Shown here piece after piece: positions 55,070 through 64,000 of a stretch of 64,000 nucleotides of DNA (positions are counted from its first letter, which is position 1; every line of letters begins with the position of its first letter). Where the stretch lies: positions 640,501-704,500 of the forward strand of contig NZ_LR134383.1 in the NCBI RefSeq assembly GCF_900637635.1. The letters run 5' to 3'. The notes beneath the pieces were generated by a model that worked only from the letters and a program-made list of their open reading frames with translations, ran no database searches and was not told where the DNA came from. The position numbers and the translations under genes are program-made. The DNA comes from Legionella jordanis (lineage in GTDB: Bacteria > Pseudomonadota > Gammaproteobacteria > Legionellales > Legionellaceae).

Positions 55070-55975
55070 ATGACCAAGCCTAGTACTTTTCAAGACATTA
55101 TTTTAACTTTGCAGCAATTTTGGGCCAGCCAAGGCTGTGTAATGCTGCAACCTTTAGATATGGAAGTAGGGGCTGGAACCTTCCATCCAGCCACTTTTTT
55201 ACGTGCCATCGGCCCTGAACCCTGGGCTGCCGCTTATGTACAACCCTCTCGTCGTCCCACGGATGGACGCTATGGCGAAAATCCCAATCGGGTTCAACAT
55301 TATTATCAATTCCAGGTTGTGCTAAAACCCTCTCCATTGGATATTCAGGACAAATATCTAAATTCCTTACGTGCCCTGGGAGTTGATCCCCTGACGGATG
55401 ACATCCGATTTGTCGAAGATAACTGGGAATCACCCACTTTAGGAGCTTGGGGCTTGGGTTGGGAAGTCTGGCAAAACGGCATGGAGATTTCTCAGTTTAC
55501 CTATTTTCAACAAGTAGGTGGACTGCCATGTAAGCCAGTAACTGGTGAATTAACCTACGGACTTGAGCGGATTGCCATGTTTGTTTTGGGTGTGGACAAT
55601 TTGTTTGACCTGCCCTGGTGTAAAACTGCCCAGGGTGTTGTGACTTATGGGGATGTATTTCATCAAAATGAAGTTGAAATGTCCGCATATAATTTCGAAC
55701 ACGCGAATATTGAACTGTTGTTTAAGCAATTTGATAACTACGAAGCAGAAGCCCAGAAACTGGTGAGTTTAAACCTGGCTCTGCCAGCTTATGAAATGGT
55801 GATGAAAGCTTCGCATACATTTAATTTATTAGACGCCAGAAAAGCCGTTTCAGTGACGGAAAGGCAGCGTTATATTCTTAGAGTACGTCAATTATCAAGA
55901 GCGGTTGCGCAAGCCTACTATGATGCTCGCGAAGCTCTGGGTTTCCCTATGCAAAAGGTGTGTAATGACCAATGA
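55070..55975 (+). CDS. glyQ: Glycyl-tRNA synthetase alpha subunit
   Basis: Catalytic subunit of the bacterial alpha2beta2 GlyRS. The 301-residue sequence has [29 protein letters not shown] (read as [10 protein letters not shown] and [11 protein letters not shown]), and [15 protein letters not shown], characteristic class II motifs. Its 3' end overlaps the glyS start by 11 bp. Confidence 0.97.
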   Translation: MTKPSTFQDIILTLQQFWASQGCVMLQPLDMEVGAGTFHPATFLRAIGPEPWAAAYVQPSRRPTDGRYGENPNRVQHYYQFQVVLKPSPLDIQDKYLNSLRALGVDPLTDDIRFVEDNWESPTLGAWGLGWEVWQNGMEISQFTYFQQVGGLPCKPVTGELTYGLERIAMFVLGVDNLFDLPWCKTAQGVVTYGDVFHQNEVEMSAYNFEHANIELLFKQFDNYEAEAQKLVSLNLALPAYEMVMKASHTFNLLDARKAVSVTERQRYILRVRQLSRAVAQAYYDAREALGFPMQKVCNDQ

Positions 55976-58037
55976 TTTTTTGTTTGAGTTAGGATGCGAG
56001 GAATTGCCCTCGGCCTCTGTATTCCCTTTAGCTGAATCGTTGAAGGATGGCATACTGGCCACTTTGGAGAAAGCGCAACTAAAGCATGGACCAGTAGAGT
56101 TGTTTGCTACTCCCAGACGTCTGGCCGTGTTAATCCGGGATCTTGAGGAGCAACAACCGAGTCAAATCATCTCTCGACGTGGTCCAGCCTTGAATGCTGC
56201 TTATCGCAATGGCGAACCGACGCAAGCTTTAATAGGTTTTGCCAAGTCTTGCAAAGTGGAGCCCTCTGAACTCTCAACCAGCAAAACGGATAAAGGAGAG
56301 TGGGTGATTTATGAAACGACGGTTGAGGGGCAAGCAACAACAAAACTATTGCCAGCACTGATTTCTGAAGTTTTGGCGCGCTTACCCATTGCTAAACCCA
56401 TGCGCTGGGGTGACGGAAATGAGGAATTTGCACGTCCTGTGCACTGGGTAATTTTGTTATTTGGCGAAGAAGTTATTCCTGCAACCATCCTGGGGGTTTC
56501 CTCCAACTGTTTAACCTATGGCCATCGTTTCCACTTCCCGCATCCTGTAGCAATCAATCAAGCGCAGTTTTATGAATCTTTGCTGAGGGATGCCTTTGTC
56601 ATTGCAGATTTTAACCTTCGCCGTGAAAACATCATTCAACAAGTCACTGAATTGGCAGCTTTGCACAATGCTGAAGCCATTATGCCAGAATCCTTAGTGG
56701 ATGAAGTTACTTCCATTGTGGAATGGCCTCAGGCTATATTGGCCAGTTTTGAAGAAGAATTTTTAGAAGTACCCCCTGAAGCATTAATCGCCTCTATGCA
56801 ATCGCATCAAAAATGTTTTGCATTGCAAGATAAGGCTGGCAATTTGCTACCTCATTTCATTACTGTGGCCAATATTCAAAGCTCAAATCCAAATCAAGTC
56901 GCACTGGGAAATGAAAAAGTAATGCGCGCCAGATTAAGCGACGCAGCTTTCTTTTTTGAACAAGATAAAAAACAGCCATTGAGCGAACGAATTCCTGCTA
57001 CCACAAAAGTGGTTTTCCAGGCCAAGCTTGGCAGTCTTTGGGACAAGGCGAAACGAATTGAACAACTGATGAAGGTCTTGGCCCCGGCATTAAACCTGCC
57101 CTTAGAGCATGCTAAACGTGCGGCTGAGTTATCAAAATGTGATCTTATGACTGGCATGGTTGGTGAATTTCCTGAACTGCAGGGTTTAATGGGGTTTTAT
57201 TATGCTCAGCACGATGGTGAACCATTGGATGTGGCTATTGCGCTCAAAGAACAATACATGCCGCGTTTTGCTGCCGATGAATTACCGCTAACTTCCTTAG
57301 GTTTAGCTCTTTCTTTAGCCGACAGACTAGATACCTTGGTGGGCATATTTGCAATCGGTGAGAAGCCTTCGGGTGTGAAAGATCCGTTTAAGCTCCGGCG
57401 ACATGCTTTAGCGGTTGCCCGGATGCTTATTTCTATACCCGCCAAACTGAACTTATCCAGTTTGATTCAAGAAGCTAAGCAGATTTATCAACTACCAATC
57501 CATTCCGAGGCATTGGATGAATTGAAAATTTTCATTCTCGAGCGCATGCAATCCTATTATCAAAACCAAAATAAAAGCATTGATCTGTTTCAAGCCGTTC
57601 GAGCTCGACAAGACGAATGGCTCTATGATTTTGATCAGCGAATTCAAGCACTGGCAGATTTTACCACTTTACCGGATGCAAGCTCTTTGGCTGCAGCCTG
57701 CAAACGAGTCAATAACATTTTGCAGCAGGCTGAGTTTTCTCATGAAGAAGCAGCAAGTCTTAATGAGAATTTATTAACGGAAGGGCCTGAAAAAGCTTTG
57801 TTTGATCATCTACAAGCTATGGAGCAAATACTTGAGCCGTTGTATGAGACAGCCGATTACAGGATAATTCTTAAGAACTTAGCCAGCTTGCGTGAGCCCG
57901 TGGATGCCTTTTTCGAGCACGTTATGGTCATGGTGGATGAGCCAGCGATTAAAACGAATCGCTTGCATTTACTGCTGCGTTTACAGCAATTATTGCAGAA
58001 TGTCGCTGATATCTCTTTGTTGCAGCTGAATTCATGA
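55965..58037 (+). CDS. glyS: Glycyl-tRNA synthetase beta subunit
   Basis: tRNA-binding subunit of GlyRS. At 690 residues it begins [20 protein letters not shown], with MQSHQKCFA and the central HD-like domain (DKAKRIEQL..., [20 protein letters not shown], read in parts), and ends in an anticodon-binding helical domain ([10 protein letters not shown]). The ATG at 55965 within the glyQ end is the family start. It overlaps gmhB by 4 bp (ATGA). Confidence 0.97.
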   Translation: MTNDFLFELGCEELPSASVFPLAESLKDGILATLEKAQLKHGPVELFATPRRLAVLIRDLEEQQPSQIISRRGPALNAAYRNGEPTQALIGFAKSCKVEPSELSTSKTDKGEWVIYETTVEGQATTKLLPALISEVLARLPIAKPMRWGDGNEEFARPVHWVILLFGEEVIPATILGVSSNCLTYGHRFHFPHPVAINQAQFYESLLRDAFVIADFNLRRENIIQQVTELAALHNAEAIMPESLVDEVTSIVEWPQAILASFEEEFLEVPPEALIASMQSHQKCFALQDKAGNLLPHFITVANIQSSNPNQVALGNEKVMRARLSDAAFFFEQDKKQPLSERIPATTKVVFQAKLGSLWDKAKRIEQLMKVLAPALNLPLEHAKRAAELSKCDLMTGMVGEFPELQGLMGFYYAQHDGEPLDVAIALKEQYMPRFAADELPLTSLGLALSLADRLDTLVGIFAIGEKPSGVKDPFKLRRHALAVARMLISIPAKLNLSSLIQEAKQIYQLPIHSEALDELKIFILERMQSYYQNQNKSIDLFQAVRARQDEWLYDFDQRIQALADFTTLPDASSLAAACKRVNNILQQAEFSHEEAASLNENLLTEGPEKALFDHLQAMEQILEPLYETADYRIILKNLASLREPVDAFFEHVMVMVDEPAIKTNRLHLLLRLQQLLQNVADISLLQLNS

Positions 58038-58585
58038 GCAAAATAATTTTATTAGACAGAGATGGTGTCATAAATCGGGACTCAATCCATTATATAAAAT
58101 CGGTTGACGAATTTATTTTTCTGCCAGGCAGCATCGAAGCAATCGTTCGACTGAACCGAGCCGGCTATCGTATCGGTGTTGCCACCAACCAATCAGGTGT
58201 TTCACGCGGCCTTTATAACGAACAAGGTTTAGCAGCAATCCATAACAAGCTATTAAGTGATGTTCGTGAGGCAGGGGGCGAAATTGAAGCCATTGAATAT
58301 TGCACCCATTTGCCCGAAGCCGGTTGTTGCTGTCGAAAACCTCAGCCTGGAATGCTCAAAGCGTTAGCAACACGCTTAAATTGCTCTTCATTGGATAATG
58401 TGCCCTTTGTGGGCGATCGAGTTTCCGATATTCAAGCCGCATTTGCTGCTGGGGCAACTCCAATGATTGTCCTTTCACAAATGACTGATCGCATTGGCTT
58501 GCAAGACTATCCTTCTGTTCCCGTTTTTAATTCATTAAGTGAATGCGTTGATTATTTGCTAGCCGAACATGAACCACGACATTAA
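58034..58585 (+). CDS. gmhB: D-glycero-D-manno-heptose 1,7-bisphosphate 7-phosphatase
   Basis: HAD enzyme for the heptose precursor of the LPS core. The 183-residue protein has DRDGVINRD (motif I), ATNQSGVSRG, a Zn loop with Cys-His residues (YCTHLPEAGCCCRKP) and motif IV GDRVSDIQAAFAAG. It is translationally coupled to glyS. Confidence 0.94.
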   Translation: MSKIILLDRDGVINRDSIHYIKSVDEFIFLPGSIEAIVRLNRAGYRIGVATNQSGVSRGLYNEQGLAAIHNKLLSDVREAGGEIEAIEYCTHLPEAGCCCRKPQPGMLKALATRLNCSSLDNVPFVGDRVSDIQAAFAAGATPMIVLSQMTDRIGLQDYPSVPVFNSLSECVDYLLAEHEPRH

Positions 58586-59282
58586 AATTGGCTATGAAAC
58601 TGCAGCTGAATTGGAGCGAGCCCAAGAGCTTGCCGCATCGCTAAATATTGAAATTGACAATGAAGCGGACCACCGTTTACTGGTCATGTCCAATAAGATA
58701 GCCTTAAAGATGAAGGGCTTTAAACCCTTGTGCGCTGACTTTAATAGCGGAATATGGCAAAAACGTCGGCAGGAAGGAAAACAGCAGGGTTTAGTCAAAG
58801 CTTGCAAACCTGGACCTGGAATTCATATTATTGATGCCACAGCAGGCTGGGGACGTGATGCGGCAGTCCTTGCGAGTTTCGGCGCTGAAGTGATCCTGCT
58901 TGAAAGGGAACCTATTATGGGCGCTTTGTTGGAAGATGCTTTGAGGCGACAAGATGAGCATTCAAAAGCCGTGTTGAAGCTGCGTTTAATCAAAACCGAT
59001 GCATTTGATTACCTGAATGGTTTAAGTGAAAACAACTATCCTGACGTCATCTACATTGATCCCATGCATCCTGAACGTCAAAAAGCAGCACTTGTGAAAA
59101 AGGACTTACAAGCCTTGCAGGAGTTTATTAAACCCAATACGGATAGCCTTGAATTAATAGAACTGGCGAAATCCCGGGTAAAAAATAGGGTCGTCCTGAA
59201 ATGGCCGCAATCCTTACCAACCCTCTTCAAACCAACTTACAGCATTCCGGGAAAAACTGTCAGATTTGATGTTTATTGCTAA
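58569..59282 (+). CDS. rsmJ: 16S rRNA (guanine-1516-N2)-methyltransferase RsmJ
   Basis: The 237-residue SAM methyltransferase has the N-terminal segment LCADFNSG, SAM motif IIDATAGWGRDAAVLASFGA and catalytic-site IDPMHPERQKAALVKKD. The family usually shows DPMFP; here DPMHP, a small change. It overlaps gmhB by 17 bp. Confidence 0.93.
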   Translation: MNHDIKIGYETAAELERAQELAASLNIEIDNEADHRLLVMSNKIALKMKGFKPLCADFNSGIWQKRRQEGKQQGLVKACKPGPGIHIIDATAGWGRDAAVLASFGAEVILLEREPIMGALLEDALRRQDEHSKAVLKLRLIKTDAFDYLNGLSENNYPDVIYIDPMHPERQKAALVKKDLQALQEFIKPNTDSLELIELAKSRVKNRVVLKWPQSLPTLFKPTYSIPGKTVRFDVYC

Positions 59283-59337
59283 CTCAGTAATCCACATCAA
59301 GACTTGAAATGGCAAGCATGGTGCTTGCCTATGCCCA

Positions 59338-59508
59338 TTAGACTAAATCGAATTCCGCCAATTCTTGTCGTAAACGCTTTTCCTCAAAAAGCTCTTCGAT
59401 TCGTCTCCTTCTTTCTAACTTTTTGCTTAAATTGGACTCTACTACTTCTTCAGAATTGTTAAAATCTTCAACTTCCGCCTCAAACTCATCAAACCGTTGA
59501 ATTGTCAT
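59338..59508 (-). CDS. Small acidic/basic conserved protein (PA3496-like)
   Basis: The 56-residue protein starts TIQRFDEFEAEVEDFNNSEE and continues with a charged helix KKLERRRRIEELFEEKRLRQELAEFDL. It resembles the small PA3496-type gammaproteobacterial family, of uncertain function. The ATG at 59508 has GGGAG upstream; a longer frame (to 59574) has no support. It stands alone on the minus strand between rsmJ and the effector candidate. Confidence 0.7.
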   Translation of the reverse strand: MTIQRFDEFEAEVEDFNNSEEVVESNLSKKLERRRRIEELFEEKRLRQELAEFDLV

Positions 59509-59566
59509 TGCATTCTCCCTCTGCCAAGTTCCATTAAATTTTTTTGGCTTACTGAAAAAATAACAG

Positions 59567-59593
59567 AATTCCACTGTTAAAAACAGTGGAATT
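59567..59593 (-). terminator. Intrinsic terminator of the effector candidate
   Basis: A perfect 12-bp stem (AATTCCACTGTT / AACAGTGGAATT, 3-base loop) lies 14 bp after the 59607 stop. On the minus strand it is followed by CTGTTATTTTTTC. It separates this gene from the next. Confidence 0.85.
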
Positions 59594-59606
59594 TTAGGTT
59601 AAAAAA

Positions 59607-61025
59607 TTAAGGGTTGTTTGGCGCAGGCATATGTTGTTGCTGTTGCTGCTGCTGTTGAGCTTGGGCATCCCGTAAGGCTTGCAGTTCCCCTTTATATTGG
59701 GCTAAATCAGTGACTGTTGGATCTTTGAGTGCCTTTTCGCGTTCTTCTTTAAGCTTTTTAGCTGTTTCATGGGTTTTTTGAAGGCGTCCGGCATAACCTG
59801 TAAACAATCCGGGAGTATCCTTGCCATCCTTTGTGGTTTTTTCGAGTTTTCTTTCTTCACCATTCACTTTGATGGTGATGTTTTTTGGATCAAATCCGGC
59901 GTTAATGCAAGCCTCATACATCTTCCGACCGTATTCCTCAGCTTCCTCAGGATCATTGTGAGAGACTTCCATGGTAATCTTGTCATAACCGCAGGCGCGA
60001 ATGGCTTCAGCGATGCTTTGAATATCATAATCAATTTTTTGATGGTGACTGAACCAATATTGCACACGGTGATACCAAGGCAATTCCAGGTGAAAACTAC
60101 CGTCCTCTCCTTTGCGTATGTTTCTACCGGTTATGGTTTTCAACAGCGGAAGATCGTCAACTTTTATTCCTTTCAAATCGGCCGAGCCACTATTTGGATT
60201 CGAAGAAAAAGTAGCTGCTCCTTGAGCTCCTTTTTGCTGAATCAGTTTGTCAATGGCATCTCTGAATTCCTTATCATTGCGATCGCGCATGGCCCCGATG
60301 TAAGCAATTCGATCTCTTTCCCGTTGAATGGCTTCCTGGATATCTTTAATGCTCTCATTGTAGGTCTTTTCGAATTGGCTGAAAGCATTTTTTTGCGACT
60401 TTTTCCAAGTGTCTTTTAGCTCGGTAATGGCTTGATCCACTTTGGTATCGCTGGTGGCATCCAAAGGCCAGCCCATGGCGGATTTAAATTCATTGCGGAA
60501 ATTGGCATCCTGTCGAAGCGCTTCTATCTTTTGGGTAACTTGCGACTCATAAGCTTCAATGGCGGTTTTAGCTTCTGCCTTTATGGCATGAAGTAGGTTA
60601 GGCAGCTTTCTTGGATCAATGCCTGGTGGAACTTTCTGCAACTCACTGTTGATCATGTCCATATCGGCATTAAATGTATTGACTGCGTTGGCAAGATCAG
60701 TGCGCAATCCCGGGTCATCAACGGCTGCTTTGATTGCAGCATTGGCAGCATTGGCATGATTGTTATTGGCTTCCAAATTTTGCCAATAGGTTCCTTTGAG
60801 AAGGGCGTTGCCTTTTTCGTCTTTATATCTTGTGAAATCTTTTAACTCAGAAAAACAGCTTAACTGATAAGTATTAAAACTATCGGTCCCAGAAAGGCCA
60901 TTGCTTAAGTTAATACTTTGCAAATATTGTTCAAAAAATTTTCTTCTGGAATCCAGGCCAAAAGATTTATCCAATTCTTTCGTGGTACTAAAATACTTTA
61001 GAAATGGTTTTGTAAACAGGCCCAT
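59607..61025 (-). CDS. Helical Gln-rich-tail protein, candidate Dot/Icm effector
   Basis: The 472-residue soluble protein has no signal peptide. Residues ~100-260 are charged helices or coiled coil. Residues ~320-392 form a small alpha/beta domain ending FDPKNITIKVNG (~378-389), whose order of strand, helix (EEAEEYGRKMYEACI) and final strand resembles the C-terminal domain of the 1412-residue protein at 2410. It also recalls the LPD7-type domains of Legionella large polyvalent proteins. The tail has a Gln run of eight and ends MPAPNNP. Promoter geometry matches the other PmrA candidates. Effector status is inferred. Confidence 0.8.
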   Translation of the reverse strand: MGLFTKPFLKYFSTTKELDKSFGLDSRRKFFEQYLQSINLSNGLSGTDSFNTYQLSCFSELKDFTRYKDEKGNALLKGTYWQNLEANNNHANAANAAIKAAVDDPGLRTDLANAVNTFNADMDMINSELQKVPPGIDPRKLPNLLHAIKAEAKTAIEAYESQVTQKIEALRQDANFRNEFKSAMGWPLDATSDTKVDQAITELKDTWKKSQKNAFSQFEKTYNESIKDIQEAIQRERDRIAYIGAMRDRNDKEFRDAIDKLIQQKGAQGAATFSSNPNSGSADLKGIKVDDLPLLKTITGRNIRKGEDGSFHLELPWYHRVQYWFSHHQKIDYDIQSIAEAIRACGYDKITMEVSHNDPEEAEEYGRKMYEACINAGFDPKNITIKVNGEERKLEKTTKDGKDTPGLFTGYAGRLQKTHETAKKLKEEREKALKDPTVTDLAQYKGELQALRDAQAQQQQQQQQHMPAPNNP

Positions 61026-61057
61026 GATCGAATCTCGGCAAGGCTAAATTAATTTTT

Positions 61058-61090
61058 AGTATATCATTAATTTATTAACTTAGAATTAAG
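61058..61090 (-). promoter_or_regulatory. Putative PmrA element and -10 for the 472-residue protein
   Basis: On the minus strand CTTAATTCT, AA, GTTAATAAA (61090-61071) has TTAA cores 11 bp apart. It is followed after exactly 7 bp by -10 TATACT (61063-61058), then 32 bp to the ATG. This matches the tandem cTTAATatT-N2 element and the geometry at 2344 and 63880. Confidence 0.6.
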
Positions 61091-61189
61091 CTGCCAAGCA
61101 GGGCAATTGCAAAAAATTAGAAAATTTACAGCATTCAGCAAGGCAGCTTAGGTTTGAGGGCCGGAAAACACTCCTGGGCTATGTAAAAG

Positions 61190-61966
61190 CTACCACGCGG
61201 GGATGGCTCCGTCACCAAATAACTCTTTGGCTTTTGCTTTGACTTCCGGTGAATTCATCGCCTTTACGAATTGTTCGAGTTGCGCTCTCTTGCTGCTGTC
61301 ACGACGAATGACAATTAAATTGGCATAGGGTGAATCTTTGCCTTCAATAAAAATGGCATCGCGCGCGGGACTCAGTCCTGCAGGAATGGCAAAGGTGGTA
61401 TTAATCACTGCGGCATCAACGTCTGCTAAAATTCGGGGCAATTGCGCAGCATCCAATTCTTTGATCGACAAATGCTTAGGATTGCTTGCAATGTCAGCAA
61501 TGGAAGAAGGATTATTAGTTTTTAATTTAATTAATCCTGCTCTTTGCAACAGAATAAGGGCTCGTGCTTCGTTGCTTGGATCATTGGGGATTGCAATGAT
61601 GCCTTTATCAGGCAATTGGTTCAGTGATTTGATTTTATTAGAGTATATGCCTGCAGGATACACAAAGGTTTTTCCGATGGCTTCGAGATTGTAGCCGTGA
61701 GCCTTGATGGCGGATTGAAGGTAGGGTAAATGCTGATAGACGTTCGCATCAAGACTGCCGTCGTCTAAAGCTTCATTGGGGAGATTGTAATCGTTAAATT
61801 CTACAATTTTGATATCCAATCCGTACTGTTTCATCGCCACTTCTTTGGCCACTTCCACCAAATCGGTTTCAGGACCGGCAATCGTGCCTACCGTGAGCAC
61901 GTTGGGTGAGGGTTTGTTGCAAGCCAGTAAACTAAACGCTAGAAAAACCAGAGCTATAATACGCAT
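61190..61966 (-). CDS. metQ: MetQ, methionine-binding lipoprotein of the D/L-methionine ABC transporter
   Basis: NlpA-family substrate-binding lipoprotein, 258 residues. The signal peptide ends in lipobox LLAC (Cys16). The family motifs VGTIAGPETDLVEV and NEALDDGSLDANVYQH-type (read as EALDDGSLDANVYQH) are present. It is last in the metN-metI-metQ order on the minus strand, 36 bp after metI. No SAM riboswitch is seen before metN, consistent with gammaproteobacterial MetJ-type or other control. Confidence 0.92.
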   Translation of the reverse strand: MRIIALVFLAFSLLACNKPSPNVLTVGTIAGPETDLVEVAKEVAMKQYGLDIKIVEFNDYNLPNEALDDGSLDANVYQHLPYLQSAIKAHGYNLEAIGKTFVYPAGIYSNKIKSLNQLPDKGIIAIPNDPSNEARALILLQRAGLIKLKTNNPSSIADIASNPKHLSIKELDAAQLPRILADVDAAVINTTFAIPAGLSPARDAIFIEGKDSPYANLIVIRRDSSKRAQLEQFVKAMNSPEVKAKAKELFGDGAIPAW

Positions 61967-62002
61967 GAACCGAATCTCCTGACCGAAATAATTAATTTGC
62001 TT

Positions 62003-62650
62003 TCAATTGTGGGTAAGGCGACGTGCTAAACGATCACCGATCATTTGTAACACTTGCACGATAACCACCAGCACAAAAACCGTTGCTAGGATTATTACTA
62101 CATTAAAGCGTTGATAGCCGTAACGAATGGCCAAATCTCCCAAACCGCCACCGCCAACTGTGCCTGCCATTGCGGAATAATTAACCAAAGTAATGGCTGT
62201 GACAGTAATGGCTTGAATCAGTGCCGGAAATGCCTCTGGTAATAAAATATAGCGAATCATCTGCATGCTGCTTGCTCCCATTGAGAAACCAGCTTCAATT
62301 AAACCCTGCGGAATATTTTGATAGACATTGTCCACCAAACGAGCAAAGAAAGGAGTGGCCCCCAGGCTAAGAGGTACCATCGCGGCGTGGATCCCAATGG
62401 AGGTGCCTACGATTAAGCGGGTTAAAGGAATTAGGGCCACCAATAAAATAATGAAGGGAATAGAACGGCTGAAGTTGATAAACGCTGAAATGCTGCGGCT
62501 GAGTTTGGCATTAGGTTTAATGGTGCTGCTTGTAAAAAGAAGCGTCCCCAGCGGCAAACCAAGCAGAATGGCAAAAAAAGTGCTTACAATGACCATGTAG
62601 AGTGTTTCGGCACTTGCGATCAATAAATCATAAAACATCGTCAGTGACAT
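62003..62650 (-). CDS. metI: MetI, methionine ABC transporter permease
   Basis: The 215-residue inner-membrane permease has five predicted helices and the BPD-type EAA motif region ([25 protein letters not shown], read as [10 protein letters not shown] and VNYSAMAG) that contacts MetN. It overlaps metN by 23 bp, so translation is coupled. Confidence 0.94.
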   Translation of the reverse strand: MSLTMFYDLLIASAETLYMVIVSTFFAILLGLPLGTLLFTSSTIKPNAKLSRSISAFINFSRSIPFIILLVALIPLTRLIVGTSIGIHAAMVPLSLGATPFFARLVDNVYQNIPQGLIEAGFSMGASSMQMIRYILLPEAFPALIQAITVTAITLVNYSAMAGTVGGGGLGDLAIRYGYQRFNVVIILATVFVLVVIVQVLQMIGDRLARRLTHN

Positions 62651-63653
62651 AGCCTAAAATCTCCACAGTTAAGTTGGATTCTTCGCAACGCGAAATAAAA
62701 GAATTCAGTAAATATTCATCAGCGATTAACTCAACGACCAGGACGCCACAAGTGATCAGGTCAAAACGGTCAATATTAGCTAATAAAATATTAATGTCTA
62801 AATTCAGTTCGCGACTCGTTTTACTAATGAATGGCACGGTAGCATTTTCTCCTTGGAAAAAAAGACGAAGGAGAGGTTTATTGTTTGCTACCGGGGATAG
62901 GGAGTTTTTAAGGCAAGCTGGCAATTCGGGACTTAATTGTGAATAAAGCATACTGCGAGCTTGACTGTTTTGGTTGTTAAAAATGGTGGCCAATGCGGTC
63001 ACTTCTCGAATTTGGCCATTTTCCATAAGTGCCAATCGATGGCAAATTCGTTTAACCACATCCATTTCATGCGTAATTAATACGATGGTAATGCCATATA
63101 ATTGATTAATTTTCTTGAGCAATTCTAAAATTGCATTGGTTGTTTCTGGATCCAGGGCTGATGTAGCCTCATCACAAAGCAGTATCTTAGGGGAGCAACT
63201 TAGGGCGCGAGCAATGGCCACGCGTTGTTTCTGGCCGCCACTGAGTTGTGAAGGGTAGAAATTAATTTTATCTTGCAGTTCTACCAGCGGAAGCAGCTCC
63301 TCAATTTTTGCCTGGATGGTTGCTTCATCAATACCCTGTATTCGCATGGGTAGGGCTATATTGTCATAAACTGTTTTTGAACTTAAAAGATTAAAGTGCT
63401 GGAAGATCATGGCCATTTTATGGCGGGCTTCTCGAAGCTTTTTAGGGGAAAGTGTGGTGATGCTTTCATTATCAATGACCACATCACCTTGATCAGGTTG
63501 TTCCAGTAAGTTGATACAACGCAACAAAGTTGATTTACCCGCTCCACTGCGACCAATGATGCCGAAAATTTCACCTTCCTGAATGAATAGGTCAACATCT
63601 TGCAAAGCAAGAGTGCCAGCATAGGATTTGTTTAGTCCTGTTAATTCTATCAT
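62628..63653 (-). CDS. metN: MetN, methionine ABC transporter ATPase
   Basis: The ATPase has Walker [12 protein letters not shown], signature [10 protein letters not shown], Walker [13 protein letters not shown] and a C-terminal NIL regulatory domain (~265-340) that binds methionine and inhibits transport. The start is placed at [13 protein letters not shown] (341 residues), which aligns with MetN. The long upstream frame (to 63695) is unsupported. The ribosome-binding site is weak. Confidence 0.94.
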   Translation of the reverse strand: MIELTGLNKSYAGTLALQDVDLFIQEGEIFGIIGRSGAGKSTLLRCINLLEQPDQGDVVIDNESITTLSPKKLREARHKMAMIFQHFNLLSSKTVYDNIALPMRIQGIDEATIQAKIEELLPLVELQDKINFYPSQLSGGQKQRVAIARALSCSPKILLCDEATSALDPETTNAILELLKKINQLYGITIVLITHEMDVVKRICHRLALMENGQIREVTALATIFNNQNSQARSMLYSQLSPELPACLKNSLSPVANNKPLLRLFFQGENATVPFISKTSRELNLDINILLANIDRFDLITCGVLVVELIADEYLLNSFISRCEESNLTVEILGYVTDDVL

Positions 63654-63879
63654 CACATCTACATTTAATTTGAGGGTTACAGCGAGCTGGGGCAAAGAGG
63701 AGGGAATTACCCGCTTTAGCCGTTTTACAATAGTTCACACCATTGAGCGCCCGCAAGCTGAATTTCAAATCGGCGCAAAAGTATAATACGTCAATTTCAG
63801 TTTGAAATAAACAGTTCTTGTAAAAATTGAATTTGTTGAATCAGGCTAGTCAAAAAACTTTACAAATTTGTCACCTTAA

Positions 63880-63912
63880 CTTAATTTTCGCTTAATATAG
63901 AGCTGATATAGT
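63880..63912 (+). promoter_or_regulatory. Putative PmrA element and -10 for the gene at 63943
   Basis: CTTAATTTT, CG, CTTAATATA (63880-63899) is close to the published cTTAATatT tandem repeat. A 7-bp gap leads to TATAGT (63907-63912), then 30 bp to the ATG. It is the best of the three PmrA-like elements in the window. The rest of the 63654-63942 gap shows nothing else I can support. Confidence 0.65.
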
Positions 63913-63942
63913 CTATAAATTGAATTGTTGTAGGTGAACATC

Positions 63943-64000
63943 ATGGCTGTAAAAATTAGAACCAGCGAGCGAAAAAAACTCGAAGCGGAATATGCAACCG
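63943..64000 (+). CDS. Start of a gene cut by the window end, candidate PmrA-regulated effector
   Basis: The ATG at 63943 has AGGTGA about 8 bp upstream. Only 19 codons are visible, MAVKIRTSERKKLEAEYAT, an amphipathic charged start with no signal peptide. The near-consensus PmrA element upstream suggests a Dot/Icm substrate or another PmrA-regulon member. The family cannot be determined here. Confidence 0.6.
   Translation, partial: MAVKIRTSERKKLEAEYAT

Noticed and set aside
59769-60419. 216-codon plus-strand ORF.
   Set aside because: It lies wholly antisense to the effector candidate at 59607-61025. It has no ribosome-binding site, and its hydrophobic composition is the usual mirror of charged coiled coil.

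Overview
The window looks like a chromosomal segment of a Legionella species, probably not L. pneumophila itself. It is moderately AT-rich and gene-dense. It carries typical gammaproteobacterial housekeeping blocks (tig-clpP-clpX-lon-hupB-ppiD; smrB/prmB-aroC-asd; gpsA-secB-grxC; glyQS-gmhB-rsmJ; metNIQ). These are interspersed with Legionella-type genes: an ankyrin-repeat protein matching the core Dot/Icm effector AnkH/LegA3, a very large alanine-rich helical-repeat protein, and several E/Q-rich proteins that look like type IV secretion substrates. Genus assignment is from recognition of families and gene order, not from a search.

Layout. 1-2.3 kb: 3' part of uup, a small membrane protein and a broken small secreted-protein gene. 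2.4-7.5 kb: a 1412-residue effector candidate, then murI. 7.5-9.5 kb: a lone tyrosine recombinase facing a Pro-Arg-His-Leu tRNA cluster. 9.5-18.6 kb: the ATP-dependent proteolysis block, HU and ppiD, with tRNA-Val and tRNA-Asp. 18.6-21.4 kb: a His-rich membrane protein and a GT39-type glycosyltransferase. 21.6-29.1 kb: fabI, udk, smrB, prmB, aroC, asd, an Ig-fold protein and AnkH. 29.8-34.6 kb: rne facing away from rluC-HAD phosphatase-pgsA. 34.8-35.2 kb: tRNA-Gly, -Cys, -Leu. 35.5-38.2 kb: an NsrR-type regulator divergent from a truncated haemoglobin and an iron-sulfur flavoreductase, then a PP-loop-like protein. 38.2-46.2 kb: cell-envelope, redox and chaperone genes, mostly on the minus strand. 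46.4-54.9 kb: gshA-gshB, trmL, mlaA, dtd, a proline-iminopeptidase homologue, uvrD and a DsbA-like protein. 55-59.5 kb: glyQS-gmhB-rsmJ. 59.6-61 kb: a second effector candidate. 61.2-63.7 kb: metNIQ. The window ends in the first codons of another gene.

Main observations. (1) Three genes (starting at 2410, 61025 minus and 63943) have upstream tandem TTAA half-sites 11 bp apart, resembling the Legionella PmrA element. In each case the element is followed after exactly 7 bp by a -10 hexamer, with the start codon 30-33 bp further on. Two of these genes encode large proteins that share a small C-terminal domain pattern, so a common PmrA effector regulon is likely. (2) The nsrR / truncated haemoglobin / reductase locus has a near-perfect NsrR operator lying over the promoter. 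It reads as a self-contained nitric-oxide detoxification module, a split analogue of flavohaemoglobin. (3) The proline-iminopeptidase homologue has Gly where the catalytic Ser should be. (4) A small Cys-rich secreted-protein gene is broken at a run of six G/C bases. (5) AnkH carries an ordered His-Asp-Gln-Cys set typical of a CE-clan cysteine-protease fold.
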